Below are positions 9,695 to 18,417 of a DNA stretch of 64,000 bases, piece by piece (positions within the stretch are counted from its first letter, which is position 1; every line of letters begins with the position of its first letter). The notes under the pieces are model-generated. The model saw nothing but the letters and a program-made list of their open reading frames with translations, was not told where the DNA came from and searched no databases. The stretch is from Pontibacter sp. Tf4 (GTDB taxonomy: Bacteria; Bacteroidota; Bacteroidia; Cytophagales; Hymenobacteraceae), in NCBI RefSeq assembly GCF_014212495.1, contig NZ_JACKZC010000001.1, positions 124,001 to 188,000 on the forward strand. Reading direction: 5' to 3'. The position numbers and the translations under genes were made by a program.

Positions 9695-9812
9695 ACTAAA
9701 ACACAATTCAGCTCTTTATGGTATATAAGGCACCAATGTAATTATACTTTACGTAAATATTTGAATACACCTGCGTATACAGTGTGAGCACTTAAACAAG
9801 CAAAATAAAACT

Positions 9813-10193
9813 ATGGCAATGGAAGATAACGGCACACGGGAAAAAAATACAAATATCATCGAGAACCTGATGGGTTACATCGATACCCGCATCGATATTA
9901 TACGATTAGAGGTACAGGAAAAGCTGAAGTCTTCTTTTGTAGGCATAGTACATGGCGTTTTGCTTGGTCTGGTTGCCTTCATGTGCCTCATCTTTGTAAA
10001 CATCTTCCTGGGCCTGCTGCTTAATCACCTCCTCGACAGTACGTTCTGGGGATTCGGCATCATTGCGTTGTTCTATGTGGTGTTGCTGGTAATACTGGTA
10101 ATTGGCTTAGATAAAAAGATGTTCCAGGGCATGGCCGACAAAACTTTCGACAACACAATTTACAAGACCGATAAAAGAGAAAAATCTATATGA
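9813..10193 (+). CDS. Phage holin-like (Holin-X/DUF1469) membrane protein
   Basis: 126 residues. A charged N-terminal amphipathic stretch (IENLMGYIDTRIDIIRLEVQEKL) precedes two membrane helices (about 44-70, GIVHGVLLGLVAFMCLIFVNIFLGLLL; about 78-100, FGIIALFYVVLLVILVIGLD), then a short basic tail. This is the layout of the putative holin-superfamily proteins common in bacterial genomes; here it is chromosomal and not linked to phage genes. It is the first gene of a tight three-gene operon, its stop overlapping the next start (ATGA at 10190). The start is ATG at 9813; a second ATG two codons later is equally possible. Confidence 0.75.
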   Translation: MAMEDNGTREKNTNIIENLMGYIDTRIDIIRLEVQEKLKSSFVGIVHGVLLGLVAFMCLIFVNIFLGLLLNHLLDSTFWGFGIIALFYVVLLVILVIGLDKKMFQGMADKTFDNTIYKTDKREKSI

Positions 10194-10792
10194 GCGACGT
10201 TAACAATCCTTTGTTCGATAACCAGCGGGAATTTCTGGAGCGCCAGAAAGAAGAATATAAGAATGCCTTGCTGGGCGATGTAGAACACATAAAAAGTCAG
10301 AGCCAGGAAATAGGCAAAAAGGTAGCCATAGCCGGCGGCGTAGTGCTGGCCGGTTTGCTGCTAAGACGCATGTTTACCAGCAGCGATAAAAAAAAAGCCC
10401 AAAAGGTAGCCAAGGCTAAAAAAGGCACGAAAGCCGCTACCGGCACCATACCTGTTTCGCACCCGATACCCGATTACGACCCGGTGGCACACCACGTAGT
10501 AACGGACTATAATGCCGAAGAACCTATGGCGGTAACGGCCGCCAAAGAGAAGGCCAAAAAGCAGAAGAAGCAAAAAAAAACCGGGCCTGGTCTGGTGCAG
10601 CGTTTTATGAGCTCGCCTTACGCCCGCACCATGGCATTAGAGGGTGTTGCGCTGCTGATGGCATATGTAACTAAAAAGGCAGCAGAACGCATGCATTCTG
10701 AACCTGAAAATAACGATATTGCAGCAAAGGCTGTTCCGGCAACCGAAGCAGACCCCGTTGTAAAAAGCGCTACAGAAAAGCATGCCATTTAA
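10190..10792 (+). CDS. Hypothetical membrane-associated, lysine-rich protein
   Basis: 200 residues, no recognised family. An acidic/polar N-terminus (FLERQKEEYKNALLGDVEHIKSQ) runs into a hydrophobic helix (about 44-60, KVAIAGGVVLAGLLLRRMF). A Lys/Ala-rich region (KKKAQKVAKAKKGTKAA) and an acidic/His patch follow, then a second hydrophobic helix (about 145-165, MALEGVALLMAYVTKKAAE). It is translationally coupled on both sides: 4-bp overlap with the holin-like gene and 11-bp overlap with the GGGP synthase gene. Tight coupling suggests a role at the membrane alongside the lipid enzyme; that is inference only. Confidence 0.72.
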   Translation: MSDVNNPLFDNQREFLERQKEEYKNALLGDVEHIKSQSQEIGKKVAIAGGVVLAGLLLRRMFTSSDKKKAQKVAKAKKGTKAATGTIPVSHPIPDYDPVAHHVVTDYNAEEPMAVTAAKEKAKKQKKQKKTGPGLVQRFMSSPYARTMALEGVALLMAYVTKKAAERMHSEPENNDIAAKAVPATEADPVVKSATEKHAI

Positions 10793-11549
10793 CACTCTTC
10801 GCCAAACGCAGCAAACCAAACGCACAGGCCGCAAGCATTTTGCCGTTTTACTGGACCCTGACAACCTGGATGAAGCCAGTTGCCTGAACCTGCTGCAGCT
10901 TAGCGAAGCCAGCCACGTTGATTTCTTTTTTGTAGGTGGCAGCCTGGTTACCACCGAGAACCAGGCAACTATTATTCAGCTTATAAAACAGCATAGCCGC
11001 ATACCGGTTATACTTTTCCCGAGCAACAGCATGCACATCGATAAACAAGCCGATGGCATCCTGTTGCTTTCTTTAATTTCGGGCCGCAACCCCGATTTCC
11101 TGATCGGCCAGCACGTACTCTCCGCTCCCATACTTAAAGCCAGCGACCTGCAGGTGTACCCTACCGGTTATATGCTGGTAGATTGTGGCCGCCAGACCAC
11201 AGCTTCTTATATGAGCGGTACTACACCCATCCCTTACGACAAGCCAACTATAGCCAGCTGCACGGCTATGGCCGGTGAGTTACTCGGGCTAAAGTACATG
11301 TATTTGGATGGCGGCAGCGGCGCGGCTAAACCAGTGAGTGCGGAGATGATAACAGCCGTGTGCGAAGCGGTAGAAGTGCCGGTTATAGTTGGCGGTGGCA
11401 TTAACACACCAGCTAAAGCGAAAACTGCGCTGGATGCCGGTGCCGATGTAATTGTAGTAGGTAACCACATAGAAAAAAACCCCGGCTTTCTGGCCGAGGT
11501 TTCCTCTGTAGTTAATTCTTATAATCTTGCCTTAGATGTTCATCGCTGA
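10782..11549 (+). CDS. Geranylgeranylglyceryl-phosphate synthase family protein (PcrB/GGGPS)
   Basis: 255-residue TIM-barrel prenyltransferase that joins a polyprenyl diphosphate to sn-glycerol-1-phosphate, the first ether-lipid step known from Archaea. Landmarks: FAVLLDPDN (about 21-29), DFFFVGGSLVT (about 47), VILFPSNSMHID, PTGYMLVDCGRQT, KYMYLDGGSGAAKPV (about 170) and the phosphate-binding VPVIVGGGINTPAKA plus GADVIVVGNHIE near the end. GGGPS homologues are known in Bacteroidota, though what the lipid does there is unclear. It is the last gene of the operon with the holin-like and lysine-rich membrane proteins. Its 3' end overlaps the convergent AraC gene by 18 bp. Confidence 0.9.
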   Translation: MPFNTLRQTQQTKRTGRKHFAVLLDPDNLDEASCLNLLQLSEASHVDFFFVGGSLVTTENQATIIQLIKQHSRIPVILFPSNSMHIDKQADGILLLSLISGRNPDFLIGQHVLSAPILKASDLQVYPTGYMLVDCGRQTTASYMSGTTPIPYDKPTIASCTAMAGELLGLKYMYLDGGSGAAKPVSAEMITAVCEAVEVPVIVGGGINTPAKAKTALDAGADVIVVGNHIEKNPGFLAEVSSVVNSYNLALDVHR

Positions 11550-12455
11550 TTCGCGGCGACGCATCTTACCGGCAGGAATACCGAACATCATCTTAAATCT
11601 GCGGCAGAAGTAAGCCGTATCTTTGTAACCAACTTCTTTACCAATTTCACGGATGCTCTTCTTGGTAGTTCTAAGCAGGAACACCGCACGCTCCATACGC
11701 TGGTACTCGATGTAATCCTGTGGGTTAATACCGGTCAGCATTTTGAAGTACTGCCCTACATAATCCTCGGATACGTTCGCAACGTTAGAAAGCACTTTGT
11801 TCGAAAGATCGCCACCTAAGTTCTCCTTGATGTAGTTGAACAGGTCTATCAGGCGTGGGTCTTTGAAGTAGGTGCTGTTGGTTGCCAGCTGCTCCACAAA
11901 CATTCTGTTGCGAAGGATATGACGTACCACCTCTACTACAATGTTCTCGGTGTAGATATTGATCAGGCGCTCTTTACCTGGCAGGTCCTGCATGCTCTCT
12001 TCCACTACTTTGATCACCAGGTTGGCCAGTTTGTTGTTTCCTGAGATCAGGAACGCAGGCACATCCAGAGATGCAAAGAAGTTTACTGAATCGAACACTT
12101 TTGCTTCGAAGCTCACAAAGCTGTGGCTTTCTTCCGCATCGCCGATCAGGTCAAGATCGCTGTTATTTTTAAAGAATTTCTCTTTATTCGTGATCAGGTC
12201 ATCGTTAGAGATCACCTTGCCTTCGCTGGCACCATATCTTACACGCGTGCTACGACCACCCGGAATAAACAGCAGTTCCCCCTCTTCTACCTGTTGCTCC
12301 TCGTCGCCGAATATTATACTCCCCTTATGGAGCAGTATCAGGTTGTTGCCAACATCGTAGTAGTTGCGTACCGTAAACGGCTGTTGCAACACCAGATTTT
12401 TAGCCTTAATGAACCGCACCCCAAGCGATTCAATAATTTTATTGTAATCTTCCAT
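11532..12455 (-). CDS. AraC-family transcriptional regulator
   Basis: 307 residues. The N-terminal half looks like a cupin-type sensing domain (FTVRNYYDVGNNLILLHKGSIIFGDEEQQVEEGELLFIPGGRSTRVRYG). The C-terminal about 100 residues are the two-helix-turn-helix AraC domain (LSNVANVSEDYVGQYFKMLTG ... YQRMERAVFLLRTTKKSIREIGKEVGYKDTAYFCRRFKMMFGIPAG). It is cytoplasmic and would bind DNA in response to an unknown ligand. It is transcribed alone toward the GGGPS operon with an 18-bp tail-to-tail overlap, so the two mRNAs are antisense at their 3' ends. Confidence 0.88.
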   Translation of the reverse strand: MEDYNKIIESLGVRFIKAKNLVLQQPFTVRNYYDVGNNLILLHKGSIIFGDEEQQVEEGELLFIPGGRSTRVRYGASEGKVISNDDLITNKEKFFKNNSDLDLIGDAEESHSFVSFEAKVFDSVNFFASLDVPAFLISGNNKLANLVIKVVEESMQDLPGKERLINIYTENIVVEVVRHILRNRMFVEQLATNSTYFKDPRLIDLFNYIKENLGGDLSNKVLSNVANVSEDYVGQYFKMLTGINPQDYIEYQRMERAVFLLRTTKKSIREIGKEVGYKDTAYFCRRFKMMFGIPAGKMRRRESAMNI

Positions 12456-12614
12456 TGTGTAACCAACTAACTTTTTATACTATAAACCCGTTAATTATGG
12501 CTTAAAGCTAAGACTAATCTTTATAAAATTCAAATTAATTTTTAAAATAAATTTTAATTCAGAAAAACCTATAAATAGCCTAAGCAGCACAGAAACACAT
12601 TTTTACAACTGAAA

Positions 12615-13754
12615 TTATTTCAGCAGTTCTCTTGAAATTACTATTTTTTGTATTTCAGATGTGCCTTCGTATATCTGTGTGATTTTTGCATCGCGCATCA
12701 AACGCTCCACATGGTACTCTTTCACGAAACCGTAACCGCCGTGCACCTGTACCGCTTCTATAGTTGTATCCATCGCCACTTTTGATGCAAAAAGCTTCGC
12801 CATTGCGCCGGACTTACCATAGTCAGCATGTGTGTCTTTGTCGTAGGCTGCCTGCAGACAAAGCAGACGCGCCGCCTCAATGTTAGTAGCCATATCCGCC
12901 AGCTTAAACTGGATAGCCTGGTGCTTGGCGATCTCTACGCCAAATGCCTTACGCTCTTTAGAATACTTAACTGCCAGCTCATAAGCACCTGAAGCGATAC
13001 CCAATGCCTGCGACGCAATACCGATACGGCCACCCGCCAGGGTAGACATGGCAAACTTAAAGCCGAAGCCATCTTCGCCGATGCGGTTCTCTTTCGGAAC
13101 TTTCACGTCGGTAAACATCAGCGAGTGCGTGTCAGAGCCACGGATACCCAGCTTGTTTTCTTTCGGGCCGATCTCAAAACCTTCCATGCCACGCTCTACA
13201 ATAAGTGCGTTAATACCACGGTGGCCTTTGGCTACATCTGTCTGTGCAATAACTAAGTATACAGATGCTGTGCTACCGTTTGTGATCCAGTTTTTGGTAC
13301 CGTTCAGCAGGTAGTAATCGCCTTTGTCTTCAGCAGTTGTTCTTTGTGAAGTGGCATCAGAACCAGCTTCCGGCTCCGATAAACAGAAGGCACCAATGAT
13401 CTCACCGGTTGCCAGGCGGGTCAGGTATTTCTGCTTTTGCTCTTCGGTGCCGTATTTCTCAAGGCCCCAGCAAACCAGCGAGTTATTTACCGACATTACA
13501 ACAGAAGCCGATGCATCTACTTTAGAGATCTCTTCCATGGCCAGTACATAGGAGATGGTATCCATACCGCCACCGCCGTATTTCGGGTCCACCATCATAC
13601 CCAGGAAGCCCAGCTCGCCCATCTTCTTGATCTGCTCTGCCGGGAATTTCTGGTGCTCATCGCGCTCAATTACGCCCGGTAAAAGTTCTGTCTGAGCAAA
13701 CTCGCGGGCAGCTTCCTGCACTGCCAGGTGTTCTTCTGTTAACTGAAAGTTCAT
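12615..13754 (-). CDS. Acyl-CoA dehydrogenase (short/medium-chain type)
   Basis: 379 residues, the standard length for a soluble FAD-dependent acyl-CoA dehydrogenase catalysing the first oxidation of beta-oxidation. The order is N-terminal helical domain (EEHLAVQEAAREFA), middle domain with FCLSEPEAGSDATSQRTTA and KNWITNG, and C-terminal helical domain with RKAFGVEIAKHQAIQFKLADM. The catalytic glutamate lies in the conserved ITQIYEGTSEIQ motif (about 363-370). On the minus strand a perfect -7 box (TAGTTTTG, 13799-13806) lies about 45 bp upstream of the start, without a good -33 element. Monocistronic. Chain-length preference cannot be read. Confidence 0.93.
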   Translation of the reverse strand: MNFQLTEEHLAVQEAAREFAQTELLPGVIERDEHQKFPAEQIKKMGELGFLGMMVDPKYGGGGMDTISYVLAMEEISKVDASASVVMSVNNSLVCWGLEKYGTEEQKQKYLTRLATGEIIGAFCLSEPEAGSDATSQRTTAEDKGDYYLLNGTKNWITNGSTASVYLVIAQTDVAKGHRGINALIVERGMEGFEIGPKENKLGIRGSDTHSLMFTDVKVPKENRIGEDGFGFKFAMSTLAGGRIGIASQALGIASGAYELAVKYSKERKAFGVEIAKHQAIQFKLADMATNIEAARLLCLQAAYDKDTHADYGKSGAMAKLFASKVAMDTTIEAVQVHGGYGFVKEYHVERLMRDAKITQIYEGTSEIQKIVISRELLK

Positions 13755-13910
13755 ATAATGTATATTTCAAATAAGGTAAAACGATAATTATTCGGGTGCA
13801 AAACTATAAAATACAGCAATATAATTTTAACATGAATGCCAATAAATGTTTATATCTGTACCTGTTACCGGCCAGCAACTACAAACTACAGCTAATAACC
13901 TACAAACAGA

Positions 13911-13946
13911 AACGCCACCCGTACCGAAGTGCAGGTGGCGCTTTGT
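13911..13946 (-). terminator. Probable terminator downstream of the zinc metallopeptidase operon
   Basis: CGCCACC (13913-13919) pairs with GGTGGCG (13934-13940), after the metallopeptidase stop on the minus strand. The T-rich tail is short. Confidence 0.6.
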
Positions 13947-13967
13947 ATATTTATAAACTATAGTTCA

Positions 13968-14642
13968 TTAGTCGCGGCGGCCCATCAGCAGAGACGCATA
14001 GTATAATAGCGTGGCCAGCGAACCAAGCGCAGCCACTACGTAGGTCATGGCAGCCCATTTAAGTGCATCTTTTGCCATGCCGTATTCGCGCTGTGTTACA
14101 ATTCCGTTTGAGCTGATCCAGGCAAGCGCGCGCTTACTGGCATCGAACTCTACCGGCAGTGTCACAAAGCTGAACAGCGTCGTCAGGGCAAACAGGGCCA
14201 CCCCTATTGCCAGCGGAATTGGTGTAGACTGCAGCATCAGGATACCGATCAGCAGGATCCACTGCATGTAGCGCGAGGCAATACTTAAGGCAGGCACCAT
14301 GGCCGAACGGAACTTCAGGAAACTATAGGCTTTGGCGTGCTGCACGGCGTGGCCGCACTCGTGCGCTGCTACTGCTACGGCTGCTGCGCTGCGGGCATCA
14401 TACACATACTCGCTCAGGTTTACTGTTTTATCGGTCGGGTTGTAGTGGTCTGTCAGTCTTCCGGCTACCGAAATTACCCGTACGTCGGTAATGCCGTTAT
14501 CGGCCAGCATTTGTTCGGCCGCCTCACGTCCGCTTATGCCGGAGCTCAGAGGTATCTGTGAGTATTCTTTAAACTTGCTTTTTAATCGCCAACTTACAAG
14601 CCAGCTTGCAAGCATCATGGCAATCATTATAATCCAGATCAT
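13968..14642 (-). CDS. Membrane zinc metallopeptidase (YugP/Zn_peptidase_2 family)
   Basis: 224 residues. An N-terminal membrane helix (MIWIIMIAMMLASWLVSW) is followed by SSGISGREAAEQMLADNGI. The zinc site HECGH (in AVAAHECGHAVQHA, about 92-99) is the family's HExxH variant. More membrane segments follow (ILLIGILMLQSTPIPLAIGVALFALTTLFSFVTLPVEFDASKRAL, and a C-terminal YVVAALGSLATLLYYASLL). The family is widespread but its substrate is unknown. It is the last gene after rfaE2 on the same strand (12-bp gap). Confidence 0.88.
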   Translation of the reverse strand: MIWIIMIAMMLASWLVSWRLKSKFKEYSQIPLSSGISGREAAEQMLADNGITDVRVISVAGRLTDHYNPTDKTVNLSEYVYDARSAAAVAVAAHECGHAVQHAKAYSFLKFRSAMVPALSIASRYMQWILLIGILMLQSTPIPLAIGVALFALTTLFSFVTLPVEFDASKRALAWISSNGIVTQREYGMAKDALKWAAMTYVVAALGSLATLLYYASLLMGRRD

Positions 14643-14654
14643 GGTTCGTTTAGT

Positions 14655-15146
14655 CTATTTTTGTTTTAATTGATTCTCTATCTTATTTACGATGTTTGTA
14701 GTGGAATAACCGGTAACCAGCGGAACTGTTTTCACTTCGCCACCGGCCTTTAGTACTTCTTCGTGACCTACAATCTGCGCTACGGCATAATCGTCACCCT
14801 TTACAAGTATATCCGGTTGTATGGCTTTTATCAGTTCCAGCGGGGTATCGTCGTCAAACAACACTACGGCATCTACAAACAAAAGCGATGCCATAACCCG
14901 CGCGCGTGACATTTCGTCCTGAAGCGGCCGGTTCGGACCTTTTATACTGCTGATTGAGCGGTCTGTATTCAGGCCAAGCACCAGTTTATCGCCAAGTTGT
15001 CGTGCTTTTTCCAGGTAATCCACGTGGCCCAGGTGCAGCAGATCAAAGCAGCCGTTCGTGAAAACGATCTTCTGGCCCTGGCTGCGCCATAGCTGTAGTT
15101 GCTCTAAAAGTTGTGGTAAGGTAAAGATCTTATCGGTTGAGTTCAT
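14655..15146 (-). CDS. rfaE2: D-glycero-beta-D-manno-heptose 1-phosphate adenylyltransferase
   Basis: 163-residue nucleotidyltransferase of the HldE C-domain type, which adenylylates heptose-1-phosphate to ADP-heptose for LPS inner core. The nucleotide-binding motif is TNGCFDLLHLGHVDYLEKA (about 30-48, HxGH-type). The downstream half has SIKGPNRPLQDEMSRA and DILVKGDDYAVAQIVGHEEV. The kinase half (RfaE1) is absent here, so the two activities are on separate genes. Its start overlaps the 3' end of the flippase-like gene by 17 bp, suggesting translational coupling of two envelope genes. Confidence 0.92.
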   Translation of the reverse strand: MNSTDKIFTLPQLLEQLQLWRSQGQKIVFTNGCFDLLHLGHVDYLEKARQLGDKLVLGLNTDRSISSIKGPNRPLQDEMSRARVMASLLFVDAVVLFDDDTPLELIKAIQPDILVKGDDYAVAQIVGHEEVLKAGGEVKTVPLVTGYSTTNIVNKIENQLKQK

Positions 15147-16167
15147 GGTCTGCTATAGTTTCAGGGGTTGCCGCCATAGTTGGCTTGCGCGACATACCTG
15201 CTATAAAACTAAGCACTCCCATTAAAACAACCAAAAGCGTTTGAGAAGTATGCGCCAGCAGCGCGTAAGCCATTCCGGCCTCTTTAGGCACCCCGTAAAG
15301 TAATAACGTGGCCTGTACCAGTAAATGATATACACCAATGCCGCCCTGCACCGGTGCTGCCATGCCCAGGCTGCCCACCACCAATACCGAGAGTGCAGCA
15401 CCATAACCTAAGTTACTTGTACCCGGCAGCGCGTAAAAAACGACCAAACTGGTTCCGTAGTACATGAGCCACACAAAAAAAGTATGTCCCCAGAAAGCGG
15501 CCTGGTTATCCAGTTTGGTGATACTGAAAATGCCCTGTAACATGCCTTTCACAAATTGCACAGCTTTCTGGAAAAAAGCATTGTTGCGCAGCTTGTTCAG
15601 ATACTTCAGGCCGACAAGGAACAGAACTATAGTTACAGCCAGCATAGCGGCCGCCACCCAGTAAAGCGAGCGTACAGTTTGCTCCAGGTTGCTGTACTTA
15701 TCATGAAGCAGGCCCCAGAAAAAGTCTTTTATCTGGTTGAATTCCGAAAGAAAGGCAACAGCTATCACCAGCAGTAGCAGCAGCATATCCACAAAGCGCT
15801 CGGCTATAACGGTACCAAAGCCTTTGTTTACCGGCAGGCCATCGGAGCGGTGCAGCATGGTGCAACGTACCAGTTCGCCTACACGCGGCAACACCAGGTT
15901 GGCCACATAGCCCACCATCATGGCATTATAAGTATTTACCAGAGAAGGTTTATAGCCCGTTGGTTTTATCTGCATCTGCCAGCGGTACGCCCGACTCAGG
16001 TAAGCCGCTACGCCCATCACCAGCGACAGCAGCACCCAGCCATAGTTGGCATTCTTCAGCTCTGCCCATAGTTTCTCAAAGTCAAGTTCTTTTAAGGCGT
16101 ACCACATCAGAAATGCAGATACACCAAGCAGTAAACCATACTTGAGAAAAGAGAGCAGCTTTTTCAT
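15130..16167 (-). CDS. Flippase-like (LPG synthase TM / YbhN family) membrane protein
   Basis: 345 residues with about eight membrane segments (FLKYGLLLGVSAFLMWYAL; YGWVLLSLVMGVAAYLSRA; MLLLLLVIAVAFLSEF; MLAVTIVLFLVGLKYL; YGAALSVLVVGSLGMAAPVQGGIGVYHLL; LVVLMGVLSFIAGM). The conserved ANLVLPRVGELVRCTML and PVQGGIGVYH motifs are typical of the flippase-like domain family. Members are proposed to move lipid-linked molecules across the inner membrane. Coupling to rfaE2 (17-bp overlap) suggests a role in LPS or glycolipid assembly, but the substrate is unknown. Confidence 0.85.
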   Translation of the reverse strand: MKKLLSFLKYGLLLGVSAFLMWYALKELDFEKLWAELKNANYGWVLLSLVMGVAAYLSRAYRWQMQIKPTGYKPSLVNTYNAMMVGYVANLVLPRVGELVRCTMLHRSDGLPVNKGFGTVIAERFVDMLLLLLVIAVAFLSEFNQIKDFFWGLLHDKYSNLEQTVRSLYWVAAAMLAVTIVLFLVGLKYLNKLRNNAFFQKAVQFVKGMLQGIFSITKLDNQAAFWGHTFFVWLMYYGTSLVVFYALPGTSNLGYGAALSVLVVGSLGMAAPVQGGIGVYHLLVQATLLLYGVPKEAGMAYALLAHTSQTLLVVLMGVLSFIAGMSRKPTMAATPETIADHELNR

Positions 16168-16179
16168 GCAGTGGCTTGC

Positions 16180-16527
16180 TTAAACCAGGCGGTTATGCTG
16201 ATCCGGGAAAACTAAGGTAGGTTTATGGGCTTTCGCATCCGCAAACGGAATGCTGCAGTAAGAAATTACGATAACGATATCGCCTACCTGCACTTTGCGC
16301 GCGGCAGGGCCATTTAAGCAAACGGTTCCGGTTCCGCGCTCCCCTTTAATTACATAGGTCTCGAAGCGCTCGCCGTTGTTGATGTTTACGATGGTGACTT
16401 TTTCATTCTCCACCACATTGGCGGCATCCATCAGGTCCTCATCAATGGTGATGCTGCCTACATAATGCAGTTCGGCCTGGGTTACCTTACAACGGTGAAT
16501 CTTGGATTTTAAAACCTCAATATACAT
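16180..16527 (-). CDS. panD: Aspartate 1-decarboxylase
   Basis: 115-residue pyruvoyl enzyme converting L-aspartate to beta-alanine for pantothenate. The self-cleavage site Gly24-Ser25 is in HYVGSITID; processing yields the Ser25-derived pyruvoyl group. Substrate-site residues include Lys9 (KSKIHR), Tyr58 (ETYVI) and the NGPAAR segment. It lies 95 bp downstream of panC on the same strand. A -7 box TAACTTTG (minus strand, 16549-16556) stands 22 bp before the start, so it may have its own promoter in addition to read-through. Confidence 0.95.
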   Translation of the reverse strand: MYIEVLKSKIHRCKVTQAELHYVGSITIDEDLMDAANVVENEKVTIVNINNGERFETYVIKGERGTGTVCLNGPAARKVQVGDIVIVISYCSIPFADAKAHKPTLVFPDQHNRLV

Positions 16528-16621
16528 GGTTTGTAACTAAATAAAGCGCAAAGTTAGGCAATTGGCAGCAGACATACTATAAAACTATAGTCCCTGCCCC
16601 TACTGCCTTTATTCAAACAAT

Positions 16622-17473
16622 TTATACTTCTGTAAGATTCACTACCAGGTTATCGATCAATCGGACAGGTCCTACAAAAGCGGCAATACACAAGGCAACC
16701 TCGCCTTCGGCTATAGTTTCTACGGGTTGCAGGTTCAGCGGGTCGGCAATTTCAAAATACTCCAGCTCCACTTCCGGCTTGTTGTTAAGGTAATCGGCCA
16801 CGGCTGTTTTTATAGTTGCTACCGGCTGTGTTTTAAGCTGAGCTTTTGCCAGTTCCAGCGCCTCGTGCAAACTAACTGCTGTTTGGCGCTGCTCCGCATT
16901 CAGGCGTTTGTTACGCGATGACATGGCCAGTCCGTCGGCTTCGCGCACAGTTGGGTAGCACACCAGTTCAATATCAAAACCAAGCCCAACTATAAGCTGC
17001 CGAACTATAGCTACCTGCTGCAGGTCCTTCTGCCCGAAATAGGCTTTATGCGGCTGCACCATGTTAAAGAATTTGCCAACTATAGTTGCTACACCGTTAA
17101 AGTGTCCCGGGCGCATGGCGCCTTCCATTACCTGCTCCAGCTTTCCGAAACTAAACTGCAACATAGTGTGTTGTGGATATATAGCTTCCGGACTCGGGGA
17201 GAAGATAAAATCACAGCCAGTGGTTTGCAGCAATTCTATATCGGCCTCTAAAGTGCGTGGGTATAGTTTGTAGTCGTCGGGGTTGTTAAACTGCGTCGGG
17301 TTTACAAAAATGCTGCACACCGTAATGTCGTTATCTTTTACCGATGCGCGCAGCAGTTGCAGGTGGCCTTCGTGCAGGGCACCCATAGTTGGCACAAAGC
17401 CTATGCTTTTGCCGCTGCAGCGTAGCGCCTGCATTGTTTGCCGGAGCTCGCTTACCTGCGTAATTACTTGCAT
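16622..17473 (-). CDS. panC: Pantothenate synthetase
   Basis: 283 residues. It condenses pantoate and beta-alanine with ATP via a pantoyl-adenylate. The ATP motif PTMGALHEGHL (about 28-38) and KMSKS-like AMSSRNKRL (about 185) are present, with FYGQKDLQQVAIVRQL-type active-site region (AYFGQKDLQQV) and NPTQFNNPDDYKLYPRT. It pairs with panD, which makes its beta-alanine, and is divergent from the GT5-like gene. Three CTATAGTT-type octamers fall inside this 850-bp gene, all in frames that avoid the TAG stop. Confidence 0.95.
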   Translation of the reverse strand: MQVITQVSELRQTMQALRCSGKSIGFVPTMGALHEGHLQLLRASVKDNDITVCSIFVNPTQFNNPDDYKLYPRTLEADIELLQTTGCDFIFSPSPEAIYPQHTMLQFSFGKLEQVMEGAMRPGHFNGVATIVGKFFNMVQPHKAYFGQKDLQQVAIVRQLIVGLGFDIELVCYPTVREADGLAMSSRNKRLNAEQRQTAVSLHEALELAKAQLKTQPVATIKTAVADYLNNKPEVELEYFEIADPLNLQPVETIAEGEVALCIAAFVGPVRLIDNLVVNLTEV

Positions 17474-17533
17474 ATGTTGGTTTTCAGTGTAGGAACTTTA
17501 AAAGCCGGCAAAAGTAAGTCACAGCAGATAAAA

Positions 17534-17564
17534 TTGAAAATCAGAATAAAAAATACTAATTTTG
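17534..17564 (+). promoter_or_regulatory. Promoter of the GT5-like gene
   Basis: TTG at 17534-17536 and TAATTTTG at 17557-17564 with a 20-bp spacer match the Bacteroidota consensus; the start codon is about 43 bp downstream. Confidence 0.65.
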
Positions 17565-17607
17565 CACGTCCCAATACTGTTGCTTATTAATTTTTAATTA
17601 CAAACTC

Positions 17608-18417
17608 ATGTCTAAATTGCGAATCCTTTACGCCGCCACCGAGATCCTTCCCTTCCTTCAGACCACAAAAGTAGCAGAGTTTCTGAATACGTTGCCACAG
17701 GCTATGCAGGAAAGAGGTATGGAGATCCGTATTTTTGTGCCTCGGTTCGGTATTATAAACGAGCGCAAGAACCGTTTGCATGAGGTTGTACGCCTTTCCG
17801 GAATTAATATTGCTGTTGGCGACGACGAGAAACCGCTGGTAATCAAGGTGGCTTCTATCCCGAATGCCAAATTACAGGTATATTTTATTGACAACGAAGA
17901 CTATTTTCACAGAAAGTCCGTTTTTGTTGACAAAAACAACAAGTTTCATCAGGACAATGACGAGCGTGCCATCTTCTTCTGCAAGGGCGTGCTGGAAACC
18001 GTGAAGAAACTGGGCTGGGCCCCGGACATTGTGCATTGCAACGACTGGATGACCGGCCTGATACCAATGTACCTGAAAACAACTTACAAAAAAGACCCTA
18101 TCTTTAAAGATTCGAAGTCGATGTTTACGGTGTATAACCACAACTATACCCATAAATTTGACGGCGACCTGGCCGAGAAAGTAAAAATGCTGGACATTGA
18201 CGACAGCATGCTGGCTCACCTGAAATCTGCCGACATCGACAGCTTCCTGAAGATAGGAATGGAGTATGCCGATTCAGTGATCAAAACGAACGAAGACTTC
18301 AGCGACAACATTAACGCTCTGTTCAGCGACTTCACAGCCAAGAACATCAGCACTGTTAGCGCCGACGACACCCTTTTAGATTCATACTATAACCTGTATA
18401 ATGAACTCAGCCGTTAG
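17608..18417 (+). CDS. Glycogen/starch synthase N-terminal (GT5) domain protein
   Basis: 269 residues matching only the N-terminal Rossmann domain of GT5 glycogen synthases: ILYAATEILPFLQTTKVAEFLNTLPQAMQERG at the start, MEIRIFVPRFG, and PDIVHCNDWMTGLIPMYL (about 138). The usual K-x-G-G-L glycine loop near the N-terminus is altered (TTKVAEF). The C-terminal GT-B half that binds ADP-glucose is absent, so standard synthase activity is doubtful. Short homologues of this kind are typical of Bacteroidota beside panC. The stop overlaps the DUF4270 gene by 17 bp, indicating coupling. A role in cell-envelope polysaccharide is possible but unproven. Confidence 0.82.
   Translation: MSKLRILYAATEILPFLQTTKVAEFLNTLPQAMQERGMEIRIFVPRFGIINERKNRLHEVVRLSGINIAVGDDEKPLVIKVASIPNAKLQVYFIDNEDYFHRKSVFVDKNNKFHQDNDERAIFFCKGVLETVKKLGWAPDIVHCNDWMTGLIPMYLKTTYKKDPIFKDSKSMFTVYNHNYTHKFDGDLAEKVKMLDIDDSMLAHLKSADIDSFLKIGMEYADSVIKTNEDFSDNINALFSDFTAKNISTVSADDTLLDSYYNLYNELSR

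Noticed and set aside
9813..10193. Prophage remnant because of the holin-like gene
   Set aside because: No other phage genes nearby; holin-like proteins of this type are common on chromosomes.
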